A stretch of 64,000 nucleotides of DNA from positions 1-64,000 of the forward strand of contig VCJN01000914.1 of NCBI GenBank assembly GCA_006384855.1. Reading direction: 5' to 3'. Each line of letters starts with the position of its first letter. Within the stretch, counting starts at the first letter, position 1. The position numbers and the translations under genes were made by a program. The notes beneath the pieces were generated by a model. It had not been told where the DNA came from. It ran no database searches and saw only the letters and a list, made by a program, of their open reading frames with translations. Below are positions 20,502 through 41,674 of this stretch, one piece after another. The DNA comes from Tetraselmis striata (Eukaryota > Chlorophyta > Chlorodendrophyceae > Chlorodendrales > Chlorodendraceae).

Positions 20502-23500
20502 ATGCGGCAGCCGAATACTGAGATCGACTTCCAGCTCACCTTTTCCCGAGCCCTGTCCAGTCGGCTTCGCAGCAGGCGCTCCAGCGGCAGCGGCACGGGG
20601 GAGGAGGCGGCCGCGCCGCAGCAGCATCGAGCGGGCGGGCGCGGCATGCCGGGGCCGCCCGCCCCGACTACCCGCGACTACACCGACGGCGCGGCCGTGT
20701 TCGCGTACACCGGTGAGCGCGTCGAGTACGTGCCGATGCAGGACAGCCAGAAACCGTTACTGGCCCCAGAGCGCAGCCTGCCGACCATGCGTCTGATGGA
20801 GCAGCAGCAGGTGTCGCACGTAGCCCCCCCCCCCCCCCCCCCCCCCCCCCTCCTGCTTGCGGACTGATCGACTCCAACGGCGGAAACAGCGACAGAACCC
20901 GCACCCCAGCCCATGCCTTGTCGCGCGACACTCGCCAATGTAAACCAACTGTCCCATCACGTGCGCACACATGCCGCTCACTGTGTTTGTCCGTGCAGGG
21001 CTCAAGCGGCAAGGTGAAGCAGGGGCTCAGCGTGGAGGCGAGCTGGAGGTGCGCGCAGGCCGGATGGCGCAGAGGGAGGGAGGGAGAGAGCGCGCGCAGG
21101 CGCGAATAGAGTGAGAGGGAGCGGGAGGGAGAGAGTACATGGCCGTGTTGATGATTAAATGGCATCACGGCTGGCAATGCTTTGCTGCATGAATCAATCC
21201 ACGTGGCAGTCCATCTTCAGCCTGCAGCGTGGCGGTGCGCAATCATTGGCTGGAAAGGTGGCAATGTGGCTGAGGGCATCCCACTGTGTGTGGCGGCTTG
21301 CAGCCACCCGGAGCGGGCGGGCTCCCTTGCGGAAGAAGCGTCTGCACCGGCGACGATGCCGTGGGTGTCCATACCCACAATGGCTGGCATGGACGCGCTG
21401 CCCAGCTGCGCCTCGCAGGACGAGCTGGAGGCGGAGCTGGCCAAGTGCGTGGGCGTTCCGCTGCATGTGGGCAGTGCTGGTGGCAGCGCGCAGGCCGGCG
21501 CGACATCCGCGCCCCGCCTGCGCGTCGGCTCCCTGCTGGCCGCGCTGAGCGACGCCGAGTTTGTGGGGCAGCTGTCACGGGAGCTGGGCGGGCGGGGGGC
21601 GCTGCCCGCGCTGGTGGCCGGCCTGGACGCGATGGCGCGGGAGCTGCAGGCGGGGAGGAACGCGCCCGCGGGGGAGGGCGTGACGTCGCTGCTGTCGGAG
21701 GACCTCGAGGGCTCACTGGGCGCGCGGCTACAGGGGCTAATCACCACCAGCTCGCCCATCGCGCGCCAGGAGCGACCCACGTCGGCCAACTCGGCGCTCA
21801 GCAGCAGCGCGGAGGGCCGCGCACTGAGCCAGCTCTGGCGGCGCATGAAGCAGATGGGCTGGCTGCCGGGCGGGTCGGGCGGGGAGCGCCCTGGGGGGAG
21901 CCGGGCGGAAGAGCGCACCCAGCGCGTGCTCGCGGACCTCAGCATGGGCCTGGACTCGCAGGCGCTCAAGCTGAGAACCGCCCAGGTGAGGCGCAGAGTC
22001 GCACAAGACCCTGAGCTCCTTTCCCCCGTTTGCCCGTGGTTTAACGCCGGTCAGGGGGGGACTACATCGAAGACACATTCCATGTAATGAGGCAATATAC
22101 GAGCATGGGAAGAGTACCGCATGACCATGCAACCGCTTATGGATCGAATTGGTTGCACCATTGCCCCATTTAGTGTTCGGTAGCCATACCATCAGATCCT
22201 GTTATGAGGTCCGAACCATACTGACTTATCTGGCTGCATTGCGCAGCGAATGCCGTGCCGTATTTGTAGTGTATTTCGACAGGTTTATAGTATTTTGCTG
22301 TATTCGGCATGGGGGGGGGGGGGGGGTACAATGACTATGCGTGGACCTAACACATGTTTACGGGTCAAAAAGGATAATCTGATGCGACAGCACGCCCCTA
22401 TTCGGTGAACTGATATGCCCAGCCCCACCGACCGCAAAGCTTTGCATTTGCATTTGAAATTTGAAGTTCTTAACATCAATAATTAAGGCGGTGCCGCGTA
22501 GTATGCTGTCTCACGCCCGGGCTTCATGAAGCCGCATAGGGCCGGTTAGGCCCGTCGCATGTCGCCTTCTTATTAAGGCCATGTGTTGCATATAATTGTA
22601 TGTAGTTTGATATCATTAGTCTGACGAGCGCACCCAGTGCCACGGCTGGTATTAGACATCACGGGGATGAGGTCGCCTTGGCTCAATATGCATTGGGCTG
22701 CTCCACCATTGACCATTTATGGAATTGGTGCTTTGCGCCACTGGGGGAATGTTCAACATTGCTTATGCGCATGCATCTGTTCCCGCGCCGGTGCGCTCCT
22801 AGGAAAACGGCGACCTGCTGAGAGAGCAGATGCGGGAGGCGCGGCAGAAGATTGCGTTTCTGGAGGTACGGTGGAACGCCACTCATATTGTGTGGACGCG
22901 ATCCTGGCGGATGGAGTGCAGTGGGGGAATACCTCGCGGCCTACAGAGGTGTGCCTCGGCCTGCAGGACCGCGCCATGCGCATCGGGCAGGAGCTGGAGA
23001 AGGCGCGCCGCGCGGCAAAGTCCAAGGGCGAGCGCATCGAGCAGCTGGAGAGCGAGGCGACGAGCAGCAGCATGGCGCAGTTTGGCGATCTTGCGGGAGA
23101 GTTGGGGGCGGTGCGGGCGGAACTGGGCGACGCGCAGGCGAGGCTCAAGGTGTTGCAGAACGACAACGCGGAGCTGCGTCGCACTGTGCAGACGGTGCGC
23201 CCTCGGCAGCGTGTTCGAGTGCTGTGCTATGACATATTGTTGTTTGCGGGTACTGCTACTGACGATTCGGCGCGTCCCGTGATGGGAATAATTGTCGGAC
23301 TTGTAAACTAACACCATGTCGACCGATGTCGGTATCGCTGCGGCGGCGAGCAGGCTCAGAGCATGCGTGGCGAGGCGGACGCGAGGGCGGCCAAGGCAAC
23401 GCGCGCGGTTTCGGATCTGCAGCAGGAGGTGCGCGAATTGGCGGCTGCAAAGGGGCGGCTGGAGGCGCGGCTGCGCGACAGCGAGGTGCACGCGCTGCAC

Positions 23501-24750
23501 GCGCGCATCCAGGAGATGGAACGCAGCCGGGAGGTTTCGGTGGCGCAGTCGAGACTGTCGCACTACCCGACCGGCTCTGGCGCGGGATTGCTCAGCGACA
23601 GCGATGACGATGTGTCGGAGCTCAGTGCCGAGACGCTGCTGAACGAGTTGGACGTCGAGTTTTACGAGGTGAACAGGACATACGATGTCGATGATACTAA
23701 GTTGTATTATTATGTGCTAAATAAGGTTTGTTTGGGTTACAAGTATAGTCTTATCTTATATCGTGTCAAACACCTGTCACACACATTCGTATATAGCGCC
23801 TCTACGTCCAAACGTAAACGGAATGGAATTCACGAATTTCTGCCGATTCGATTGTCTCTCAGGAGGACCGCGACTGGTTCGGGGAAGGCGGGAGCGGGCC
23901 CGGGCGTCTAGGCAGCAGCGCACAGCAGCCGCCGGCGGGTCGGCTGGCTGAGGCGCAGCGCATGCAACGGCACCGCCCGCCGACGCCGGACGTGCCACCG
24001 CCCAGCCGTGACGGTATGTACTACCGCGTCAGCATACACTCGTCAGCATCGCGCTGCGGCAGCTCCGCCCTCGGCAGCCGCACGAGCAGCCCCGTCCCCG
24101 GCTGGGGCCCCGTGTCTCCGCCAATGTCTCGCTCCAGCAGCCCCACGCCGGGCCTGACCGCTCACAGCCTCCAAAAGGAGGCGTCGATGGGGGCGCTGTC
24201 GCCGACTCCCGGCTCATCCAGCTTTCTGCTTTCGGCTGAGCGCAGTGCGCCGACGCTCATTGTCCCCGGCGGCGCCCAAAGTCACCGCCCGCACTCGTCA
24301 TCCGGCTACCAGTACAGGACCTCGCAGGGCCAGCACGGCGAGTCGGTGCCGACCAGCGCGCGTCTGCAGCGCTTGGCGAGCGCGCGATTGGCAGGGTCTT
24401 CGGGCGCCCGCCCCGACGGGCAGAATAACTACTCCACGTCGCAGCTGGTGTCGGACTCCGCGCGCGCCGCACGGCATAAACTCGGCGTACTGGTGGATCC
24501 ACACCATAAGACGCCCCCGCCGCCATGGAGCCGCCGCGGCGATGGCCGAGTGCTGTCGACGGCGGGGCCTATCAACGTGCGGGGCAGCGCCGCCATCGCC
24601 AAAGGCCGGGATCCGGCGCGGGGCCCGGCGACCATGCGCGGCGTCGGGAAAGCCACCGTCACTACACGCAGCTCGTCGCTCAATGTCGCGCCCCGTGGTG
24701 CGGGCACTCCGACGGTGCTCAGTGGTGCCATATCGGGCGGACGCCAATGA
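20502..24750 (+). CDS. Unrecognised coiled-coil protein, 7 exons
   Basis: Predicted exons are 20502-20810, 20999-21048, 21304-21985, 22803-22865, 22967-23194, 23354-23668 and 23863-24750. They join in phase to 844 residues. The first ATG of the first exon is at 20502. Residues about 120-345 are Ala/Leu/Glu-rich with helical potential. Exons 4-6 (about 348-548) form a coiled coil of heptad-like E/K/R/L sequence (such as AMRIGQELEKARRAAKSKGE) ending in an acidic patch, SDSDDDVSELS. The last 290 residues are Ser/Pro/Arg-rich with SP/TP sites, probably disordered. I recognise no family. A cytoskeletal or centrosomal scaffold is conceivable from the architecture alone. Exon 2 is short (50 nt) and the least certain. 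No TGTAA is seen close to the stop; the nearest noticed is near 25185. Confidence 0.7.
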
Positions 24751-25936
24751 CGGCGACTGCCAGCAGCCCCATAGGATCGAACGTAGGGAAAAAAAAAACC
24801 CAAACCCGTACATTTACTCGTACCGCCAGGGGGGAGGGGGGAGGTATTGTTGAGCATGATCGGGAGAAGCGTGCGATAAAGGCACCTCACAGCGCGATTT
24901 TCACGCACGGTTATCTCCAAAAAATCCATCGACGACGAATCAGCGCGGGCTTTGGCGCGACCGGAGGCGGCGACTTCGACGAAGATTTGGCACACCGCGC
25001 GCGACCTCAGAAGCTTCCCTGCTGGCACAGGACATGATACATGACAATGTTAACAGACGACGATAAGAGTAGGTTGCAAGATCACTTCAGTGCTGCATTC
25101 GGTCGAGTAGTCGCTGATGATCTCAGCCCGTATATCCTTAACAATAGTTTTGTCCTTAGGTGTACATTGCAAGTGGCTAATATGTAAAAATATCGCAACA
25201 CACATATATACGACACATCGCCCAACATATAACATATTAAAGTATGGCTATCTGCGCGGGTATCTAAATCCAGCAGACATAGCCGAAGCACACCACAACG
25301 CCCAGATAGGTGCGGGCGCCATTCAGCCTCTTTCACATCAATGGGCGGAGTGGCATATTAGTAGGGAGGGTCCGTCAAACAATATCCTAATTTACACTGA
25401 TAGAAGACCGCCGCGCCTGGTAACTCCACTGGTACCTAAGAAGCGAAAGCTGCCTGTGCTGGCTGTGCTGCCTGTGCTACCCCTGCCGTTCAATATCAAC
25501 ACGATCTGTAACAGTCGCGGCGGTCGCCCAGCATAACAAATAGCCTCAAAGATACTCATATTGTCAAAGCCTCGAGGCTGGGTAGCGACAATGGATATGT
25601 TTTTTAAGCGAAAGGCCACGTAGAATAATCATGGTGCATTTTGGCGCTCGGAGTCGTGCAGAGTTATTCAGCGAGGGAGCCACGCTACTGTGGGCCAGTC
25701 CTCATCATTTGCGTTGGTTTCATGATGCATACGGTTATGGGTCGCATGGGGCTGTCGAACAAATGAGAATTGGAGTTCAAGTTATATCTGGCGGCGCGAG
25801 AAGACGTAGCATAGTCCTATTCTTGGCATCGTCCTGTCAGATTGCATGGTTGATGCGGCCTCATGGTTACACTGGACGAGCCCGTGGTTGAGCCAGCGGA
25901 TGGTCGCAAAGCGACAAGCAGGACGACAGCCCCCGC
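24751..25936. other. Intergenic region between convergent coiled-coil and U2SURP genes
   Basis: This holds the 3' flanks of two genes. A TTACA (TGTAA on the minus strand) at 25867-25871 probably ends U2SURP. Short ORFs at 25117-25536 and 25631-25891 carry no recognisable domain. Confidence 0.4.
25867..25871 (-). terminator. TGTAA poly(A) signal of U2SURP
   Basis: On the minus strand TGTAA lies about 65 nt after the stop codon at 25937-25939, the expected place for an algal poly(A) signal. Confidence 0.5.
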
Positions 25937-34430
<8,494 letters not shown>

Positions 34431-36690
34431 CTCGCCGCGCCACCCCGGGGGCAGAAGTACCCTGGCCGCGGGCGGGCGGTAGGGAGGCGGTATCGGGCGG
34501 CTGGGGAGGTCCGGGGAACGGGCCGTGGTTGCCCCCACGGGTGGGGGGGAGATCGGCGGCTTCACGCCAGCGCGGGGGCGGGGGGGATCACTCGGCTCGT
34601 ACCAAGTTGGAGAGTGTGTGGAGGCACACAACCAACCGCCAACAGTCGCAGGGACGCGCGGACGAGGCAAGGGGCGGCTCTGCGCTGCGCTGCAGCTGAT
34701 GGACGTCGCTTGTGATGGCTATTGCTGGTGCAGCTTGGTATTGGGTTTGCCGCGATGCCACAGATATAAAGGGTGAAGGTACCTGTGGTAAAGTTAGCTG
34801 CTGCGCCCACAGGGTACCGGCGGTGTGAATTACAGAAAGGCGAGTATAAAACCAGCCGCTATTAACCAAGAGCAGTACTGAAAGATCAAGAGAAGCGCCG
34901 CCTTAAAACAAGGCGCCCGCATCCCGAGGCGGGATATAAAACCCTACAACCCTAAACCGTACCCTGTATCCAAAAAAATGATATACAGGTACAGGTACCT
35001 GTATATGCTACAGGGCAGTGGATACGGAGAACCGGTACTGGTACGAGTATTGCAGCCGCGGGCGGTCAGCAATCCCAGCGGCAGTGCTGACGATACTCGT
35101 ATGAGCTTGGCAAGCGATTAGGTTTTCACCAGGTTGTTAGCAAGCCCTCCTGATGCCTTCTTGTAGTCGCTATCAATACCCTACGAGTGGCTCCTCGATG
35201 CTCTCGCCCGCCTGCACGGACTAGTGAGCAGTGCTGGACAACATGAATAAGGAGGCGCGTGTGTCGGTGCTTGCGCCGCCTACTTAAGCTCGGCGTCGGT
35301 TTCTCCGCAGGCGGGACTTCGTGCTCATGCTAGAATTGAAATTGAAATTGAAATTGATTACAATTTGCTAACATGCTGCTCTCCGCCGCTTAGACTGAGT
35401 TATTCTTAGGGCATGCCATCTTGATTAACCATAGTAGGTAAATAACACTACAAAATGTAACTACATCTCAAGCTTCCGGCCATCTTCTTTCGTTACCAAG
35501 CCCCGCACTCCCTCCATCACGTGAGCAGCTGTGTTATTTCCGGATAGTCACGGTCGGTCGGCAATATGGCCGACTACCGCTAAGTGGCAGTACGGCGCAA
35601 TTACAAATGAAGCAATCGGCCCACTCCATCCCAAATGGGCTTTCATGTTATTCCATTTGTAATGCACCGGTGCCGCGCAACTTACGGTCGCCGTGCTGTG
35701 TTTTGGCTCCACCTGCCGCCATCGTTGAAAATATATCCCGCAGGTTGCGGCGCTAATAGCCCCGCCGCGCCGGTCCGCCGGCCTCGGCCGCGGTCCACCG
35801 CTGCTACCGCCATCTCGCCCGCATGAGCTCTTAATTGCGGGAGGATTCCCAAGGGGGGGAGGGGGGAGGCGGGCACCAACCCCCCTCCCCTCCCCGTCCA
35901 TGTGTCATCGCTCCGTGGCCGCCATGCGTGCTCCGAGCTCCGCGCGCCATGTCGTTGTAGCCGCCCGTTCATGGTCAAACCGGGCTTGCCGCTAGGTAAC
36001 TCCTCCCACTGCTTGCTTGGTTGCGACTCCCTCGGCTGATCAGGGCACTCCGGCTCCTGTCTATTGGCTCTTGAGTTGCCGCCATGCCCGGCATCTCCGC
36101 CCCCGAAAGCCCGCGCCCGTGCGTTTCCTCGCTCGCACTCACTGCCCTCGCCCGTTCTCATGGGACGGCTGAGAGTTTCCAACGGGTCGGCCGCATGGCG
36201 CCGCTGAGCACTCCGCCGTATTAAACCGGGATTCGAATGATTTGCACGTGGGACACTTACGGGTGGGCGGAAAGGGGCAACGCGAGATCTTCTACATGTC
36301 GGTTGCGGGTCGTAACGAGGTACTGGAACACGATTTCATTTCTAACAACCCTCGAGAGTAGACTGCCCACCCGAGTCGTACACACCCCCTCACCAGCCGT
36401 AGGCGGATCTTGGAGAGGTCGACGCAAGGCCGAGGTCGTACGGGGATTATTTTTAGGAGCCCCCGTTCGGGGCTTCTGCCCGGCGCTACCATGACTATGA
36501 GTATTATTTGAAAATCTCCCATAGGGCTCCGCGGTCGTCGCAGGATCCGAGGATTCGCCAAAACTGGCCACCCCGCTCATCATGTTGCTGCACCTAGCCG
36601 GGCACGGGTCGTAGGGGTAACCAGCGCCCACCACGTGGAGGTAGTGGGGTTAGTGCCGCCTAGCATGCCGCACCCGTGATCCTTCGCTCC
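34431..36690. other. Upstream flank of U2SURP and intergenic DNA
   Basis: The first 250 bases remain open on the minus strand in the U2SURP frame and may include 5' UTR or further N-terminal coding. GTAC palindromes lie at 34975-35050 and a (GAAATT)4-like run at 35334-35358. An ORF on the minus strand at 35682-36182 (166 codons) is Gly/Arg/Pro-rich without a recognised domain. No gene is supported. Confidence 0.4.
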
Positions 36691-38960
36691 TAGTGGGCCG
36701 CTTCCTCGCGACGGGCGCCGTGCTCGTCCACGGTATTCGCCTCATCGCCGAGAAGCTCAGCCCGCGCGCGGTAATCGGCCACGACTTGCTTCCGCGTCGC
36801 GATTCACCCGAGATGGAGGATTGCGACAACACGCTGGAGGCCACATGCGAGACGGCGCGCTTTAACGCCAACGATGGATATATGGTGGGCATGTATGCCC
36901 GATCAAGTCTGGCCGGCCCTTCATTCACGCCTTTCGCATGTATATATATGGCGTCCGGGGGGCGGCTTGTACAAGATACATGCGTACATCGTGGACATGG
37001 AGGCCGCGCGGCGCGAGGCCCGGGCGACATCAAATGACCCGACTGAGCTGGATGATCACCACAGTATAACGTCTTCAACGTGCCGCTCGGCGGATCGCCA
37101 AAGTATGTACATGCGTACATGCGCGGCAAGACAGAGGGACTATACATGGAGTGGACGCCGGCTTGATAACGCTCATGTTTGCCAAGGCTAGCCGTCGGTT
37201 CACCCATGCCATGCATCACCACGTATGGGAGATGCTTAAGCATCGAGGGCAACACGAGGCGGAATTTATATTGGCTCCGCGATTGCCTATCGTCCGAGGT
37301 GGAGAACGACCATCGCGGCGGTCGAGCTAGGGGTCTCTTTTGATCCCTCCAAGTAGTACGGCACCGACACCAATCCGGTGGTCACCGACTTCTTGCCGGT
37401 CATGTAATGTCGGGAGCTCTTGCAGGACTGAGACGATCCTGACCCTATGGCAGCGGAGGGGGGCTACTTTGAGCGAGGATGCAGTGGCCATGGCGCGCAG
37501 CTTGCTTCACCCCCCCCACTCGGTTTAAGGGTGTTGATATCAGCCGCAAAACTTCCGTCCGTGGTGCCACGTTCATCATATGCATGAGCGACATCATCCT
37601 CCCGAGCTTCCTCACTAGAAACTCCGACACCAACAGCCCCACCTCTAGTTCCTTTGACCCACAGCTTGAGTATGAACATGGCCATGGCAGCTTCATCTTA
37701 ACTTCTTCCGCCCGTCAGTACGATCACTTCCTAAACAGTGATGCTCGTGGGTCGGCCAGCTACGCGCCGCGGCGGTGTGCAAGGCGTGGGGCCGCCCTCA
37801 TGCGGCTACGGCTGGACACCTCAGCGATGCTGACGCCCGCGTGATGGAGCAAGGAGCGGAGGCTGCTGGCTGCGTCGGGCTCGCATAAGGAGCTCACGGC
37901 ATTCGTGGACAATGCCAATAACTATCGGCTTCGGAATGAGTCCCTATCACATGCAAGGAACGGGTCTTGTTCGGCAAACTTGACGCCGCATCCGGCATGT
38001 GTTGGACGGTGGCCATCCCCACTGCATGGACGGTCTTGACTCCGCGGGAGTTGCGGAAGGTCGCATCCGGATATTTCCTTCCTAGCCCATGCATGTTCCC
38101 GGTGCGACGGTAGGAAACCATGTCATTTTGCCCTCGACAACGCACGACCCCGTCACTGTCGACCTCTATGGCGAAGCGCTCATGAACCTCCCGGCACCAG
38201 GAGACGCTCAATGGCGTGTACAACACGATGTTGTCGCAAACGTATGTCGTGATCACCGTGTTCACGATCAGGGGTTCATTGTTGGCCGGGAGGTGGATGA
38301 CTTTTTCCAGCAGGCAGTGCCTCTCGGCAACACCGTACAAATAGGGATAGCATCAAGGACATGGTGCCGGACGCAGTCATAGCTTTCCTTCTTGGACTTC
38401 AACGTCGTGACCAGGAGCTATGATTCCCGGAGCTTGAAGCCCACGCTGTTGGAGTTTAAGACTATTGTGTGGTACGGTGTCAAGTACACCGCGGCGCCCT
38501 TGGCCACGGTTGTAGATCGGTTTGAGCGCTCCATGTTGGGCGACATGCAACGGGGGCTAGCAGTGCGGGATGCGGCGTGGCACAACATGGAGTTGGGACG
38601 GAAAGGCCCATTTCGAGACATCATGGACATGTCGGGTACACGGGCATGGTCTTCGGCACTTCGAGATTAGCGCTACCAGTTGCTATCGGCCCGCGAGGTG
38701 GCGTGCCAACATAGTCGGCTCCTTGCTGCCGGCATCATGGTCGCTGACAAAAGGTCCTCGTGCTTTTCCGCAACGCTTTGTAATAAGCGGCGCATCCAAC
38801 CAATTGCAGTGTTTCCGTCTACAGCACTGCGCAGCTCATCAACAAGCTCGGTCCATCGGGGTTCCAAGTGAATGCCCACCTCATCCCTTGTCGGACGAAT
38901 ATTGATGGGAGTCATGATGCAAACGAGAAGGGGTCATGGGTGCAAATGGGGGTGGAGGCG
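36690..38960 (+). pseudogene. Coding-like region broken by stops, family unrecognised
   Basis: Short plus-strand open segments read like real protein but are interrupted by stops and frame changes. At about 37065-37165 one holds YNVFNVPLGGSPKYVHAYMR, at 37345-37390 GVSFDPSK then YGTDTNPVVTDFLPVM after a stop, at 38089-38382 VDLYGEALMNLPAPGD, and at 38392-38670 YTAAPLATVVDRFERSM. No intron pattern rescues the frames. Base composition is less GC-rich than that of the host exons. I recognise no family; a decayed mobile-element or viral-type gene is possible but not shown. Confidence 0.3.
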
Positions 38961-39549
38961 AGACGGGAGTCTTGTCGATATCTCAACAATTAAAAAGCCG
39001 GGACTGAGCCGGATGTTGCAGACCCACTAACTATTATAGTGGGCGGATAGCCGAGGTTCCTACGACCCCCGGCGCAGCCCAGCATTACACCATGGCTGGC
39101 CTAGTGTCGCTTGCTCTTATTCATTCCTCCTCCGACCGATGTCGTGGCGGTTATTGCCCATTGGTGCTCAACACTTTTAGCTGCTTCGGCTGTAGCAGCA
39201 TAGATGTCCGCAGGCGTGGAATAGTTACTTGAACTATATTCAAACGCCGATTGCTAAGCGCAGAGCGCGCGTTGCGCGCGACCGTGCCGCATCTGCCAAT
39301 GAAATAAACGTCATTTCGCCGCCACTGTCACCACAATAGGTCCGAAGCCAACAAATAAATAGACCATCTACGTGGGCTACCCCGTGGGCTGAATGGCCGA
39401 AAAGGGCGATTATCGGGACATCACCCTATAGTCGAAAACAGCTACCAGCAAACGCCCACACCACTGTGAGATTCAGATGTGACGTAAATGTGCCCTACTG
39501 GTGACGAACGATGACATACGGGGACGATACGGGACGGACGAGGGACGTG

Positions 39550-39950
39550 GATTTCATACCGAGTAGCGACGACTATATATCGCGCGCGACGTGTAAAGTA
39601 CTATATGAATTTCTCGTTTCCATAATTTCATCAAATTGACATGCGCACGCGGGCTCGCGTGTCGCGCGCCGACGCGGAGCACCCGGGCTAAGTACAGGCG
39701 GCTGCACGTACTCGCTGCACATCGCCGCACATCGTTGCACATCGCTGCACATCGCTGCTGTGAGATTTCATACCGAGTAGCGACGACTATCTCGCGCGAC
39801 CTGTAAAGTACTATCTGAATTTCTCGTTTCGATAATTTCATCAAATTGATATGCGCACGCGGGCTCGCGTGTCGCGCGCCGACGCGGAGCACCCGGGCTA
39901 AGTACAGGCGGCTGCACGTACTCGCTGCACATCGCTGCACATCGCTGACC
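39550..39950. repeat. 213-bp tandem duplication
   Basis: The unit starting GATTTCATACCGAGTAGCGA at 39550 recurs at 39763. The second unit has a small deletion and a few substitutions. Each unit ends in a run of CGCTGCACAT/CGCCGCACAT 10-mers. A minus-strand ORF of 140 codons simply reads through both units and is not evidence of a gene. Confidence 0.85.
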
Positions 39951-40253
39951 CCACGGTGTGCGGCGATGTGCGGCACGACGGGCGGAGGTGTGGGCGGATG
40001 TAGGTGGTACGGTAGGTGGTAGGTGGTGTTCGTAGGTGCGCGTTTTAATGCAGCCGCCCTAACTGCTGATGATTGTGTAACGCCCCATCACGCGCATGAA
40101 GTACGGGGTCGCCTCACGGTCACCGCCGCTCACCGCTGAATCAAGCGCGGACAGCCGCGCACTCGCATCTGTGTTGCCTGCCGGTGGTGGGTTACATCCA
40201 CCCCAACTCTCAACCCCCCCCCCCCCCCGCGCCCCCCGCGCGCGGCAGCAGGC

Positions 40254-40664
40254 ATGCCGGCAAAGGGATGGATAGCGAGTGTGTCGAAGGATGGCGTGTA
40301 CTTATGCAAGCACTGCCGGGGCAACGTGACGGGCACATGTGATAAGATGGCGCGAGAGCGGCACTTCCTAAAATTCCCGAACTGCAGCCACTCGTTGAAG
40401 CGTGCGGCTAAGTTGCGCCGCAAGGCCGCCTTATCACAAGCAGCAGCAGCAGGGGCGGCAGCAGCAGCAGCAGCAACAGCAGGGGCGGCAGCAGGAGTAG
40501 CTGCAGCCGTTGGAAACGGCACGCCGGCGCCGGTCTCGGACGACGGCGGCTCGAAGGTGGACGATGTGATGGGCGTGGGGGAGGACCCCGTTGGCGAAGA
40601 CGGTATGGACATCGACGCGCCTGCGTGGCCGCCGGCGGGCGTGGAACCCGCGATGAGGGCGTGA
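40254..40664 (+). CDS. N-terminal part of a transposase-like gene: Cys/His segment and poly-Ala
   Basis: The ORF begins MPAKGWIASVSKDGVYLCKH and contains a C-x2-C followed by H-x6-C-x2-H spacing (about residues 18-47), like a small zinc finger of the kind found at the N-terminus of transposase-like proteins. It then has basic residues, a long Ala run from GCA repeats, and an acidic end. It stops at 40664, where the Tudor-like segment in another frame has already begun (about 40650). I infer a frameshift or an unrecognised small intron joins the two. The poly(C) at 40210-40228 lies just upstream of the ATG. Confidence 0.45.
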   Translation: MPAKGWIASVSKDGVYLCKHCRGNVTGTCDKMARERHFLKFPNCSHSLKRAAKLRRKAALSQAAAAGAAAAAAATAGAAAGVAAAVGNGTPAPVSDDGGSKVDDVMGVGEDPVGEDGMDIDAPAWPPAGVEPAMRA

Positions 40665-41674
40665 TACGGGAAGGCGATCCCGGTGACTTCTACATGAAGG
40701 TCATCGCCAAGAAGTTCCGGGGAGTATGGCACTACGGCGTGATAACCAGCGTCGTTACCGAGTGGGTGTTGGAGATCTACGGCGGGGCGACCCAGTGGCG
40801 CGCTGTTTTCGAGGACGGTGACACTGTGGACCTTATGCGTTCAGAGGTGAGTGGGCCCGGCCTGTGTGCTGGTGGCACCACTCACCTGCGGTTGTATGGA
40901 ATCACACGCACCCGCCCGGTCGGCGTGGCAGGTTGTGGAGGCTATGGCGGCCGCCCATGAGCATTCCCCTGTGGATGCGGACGGGGAGGCTCGCTTGGCA
41001 ACCGTCCCTGAAGGCGATCACCAGTCCAGTGAATCCGAAGAGGAGGGCTGGGAAGGGGGAGGGGGGGACGCGGCTGGCGCCGGGTGGACGAGCGATGAGG
41101 AGGAGGAGGAGGAGGAGGCGGCGCACCTCCGGGCGTGGGAGTCAGCTGCTGTGCCGGGGTCCGACACGAATGCCCTCACGTTTGCAGTCATGAAGTGCTC
41201 GGCCCATGTGAAGAGCAAGAAGTTTAACAACTCCGTTGACAGCGACTGGCAGCTGCTGCATGACATCATGCCCGCCGGCTTTACTTGGGGTGGGATGGCC
41301 GTGCCACGCAGCCACAAGGCGATGCGGAAGTTCCTGCGGGTACGGCCGGGATGTCTGCCTGGGTGCGTGCTTGACGCGGCGCGTCTTGGGGTGTCAGGCC
41401 CCTCACGCTCCTCGCCTCCCGATGCATGCAGGTGCGTGATACATCCAGATATGTCCGGCACATGTGCCCCAAGGGGTGCGTGGCGTCGTTCAGCGGGGCG
41501 CCCGGGAAGGCTGGCGGATGGGCGAACCTCCCCGACCAGCACTGTCCGGAGTGCAATGCCGACAGGTTTATCCGCATGCCTGCTGGCGGAGCGCGAAGAC
41601 GCCAAGTGCACCACCATGGTCGCGCGAGCTCAACACTTCTACCTTGCCACGCCGCCGGCCCCGGCGGTGGCTGA
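40640..41674 (+). CDS. Tudor-like plus Tnp2-like (CACTA transposon) protein, 3 exon pieces
   Basis: The exon pieces are about 40640-40846, 40932-41339 and 41432 to at most 41674, with GT-AG junctions that keep phase. Piece 1 (KKFRGVWHYGVITSVV ... WRAVFEDGDTVDL) resembles the PTM/DIR17-type Tudor domain. Piece 2 begins with an acidic linker (SDEEEEEEE), then KFNNSVDSDWQLLHDIMPAG and KAMRKFL. Piece 3 reads RYVRHMCPKGCVASF ... HCPECNADRF. The order and the HxCPxxC...CPxC...RF pattern fit the N-terminal half of Tnp2 proteins of CACTA/EnSpm transposons. The expected transposase core downstream is not seen, so this is probably a truncated copy. Confidence 0.55.

Noticed and set aside
39554..39976. 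140-codon minus-strand ORF with internal repeats
   Set aside because: It only mirrors the 213-bp tandem duplication; no domain and no splice context.
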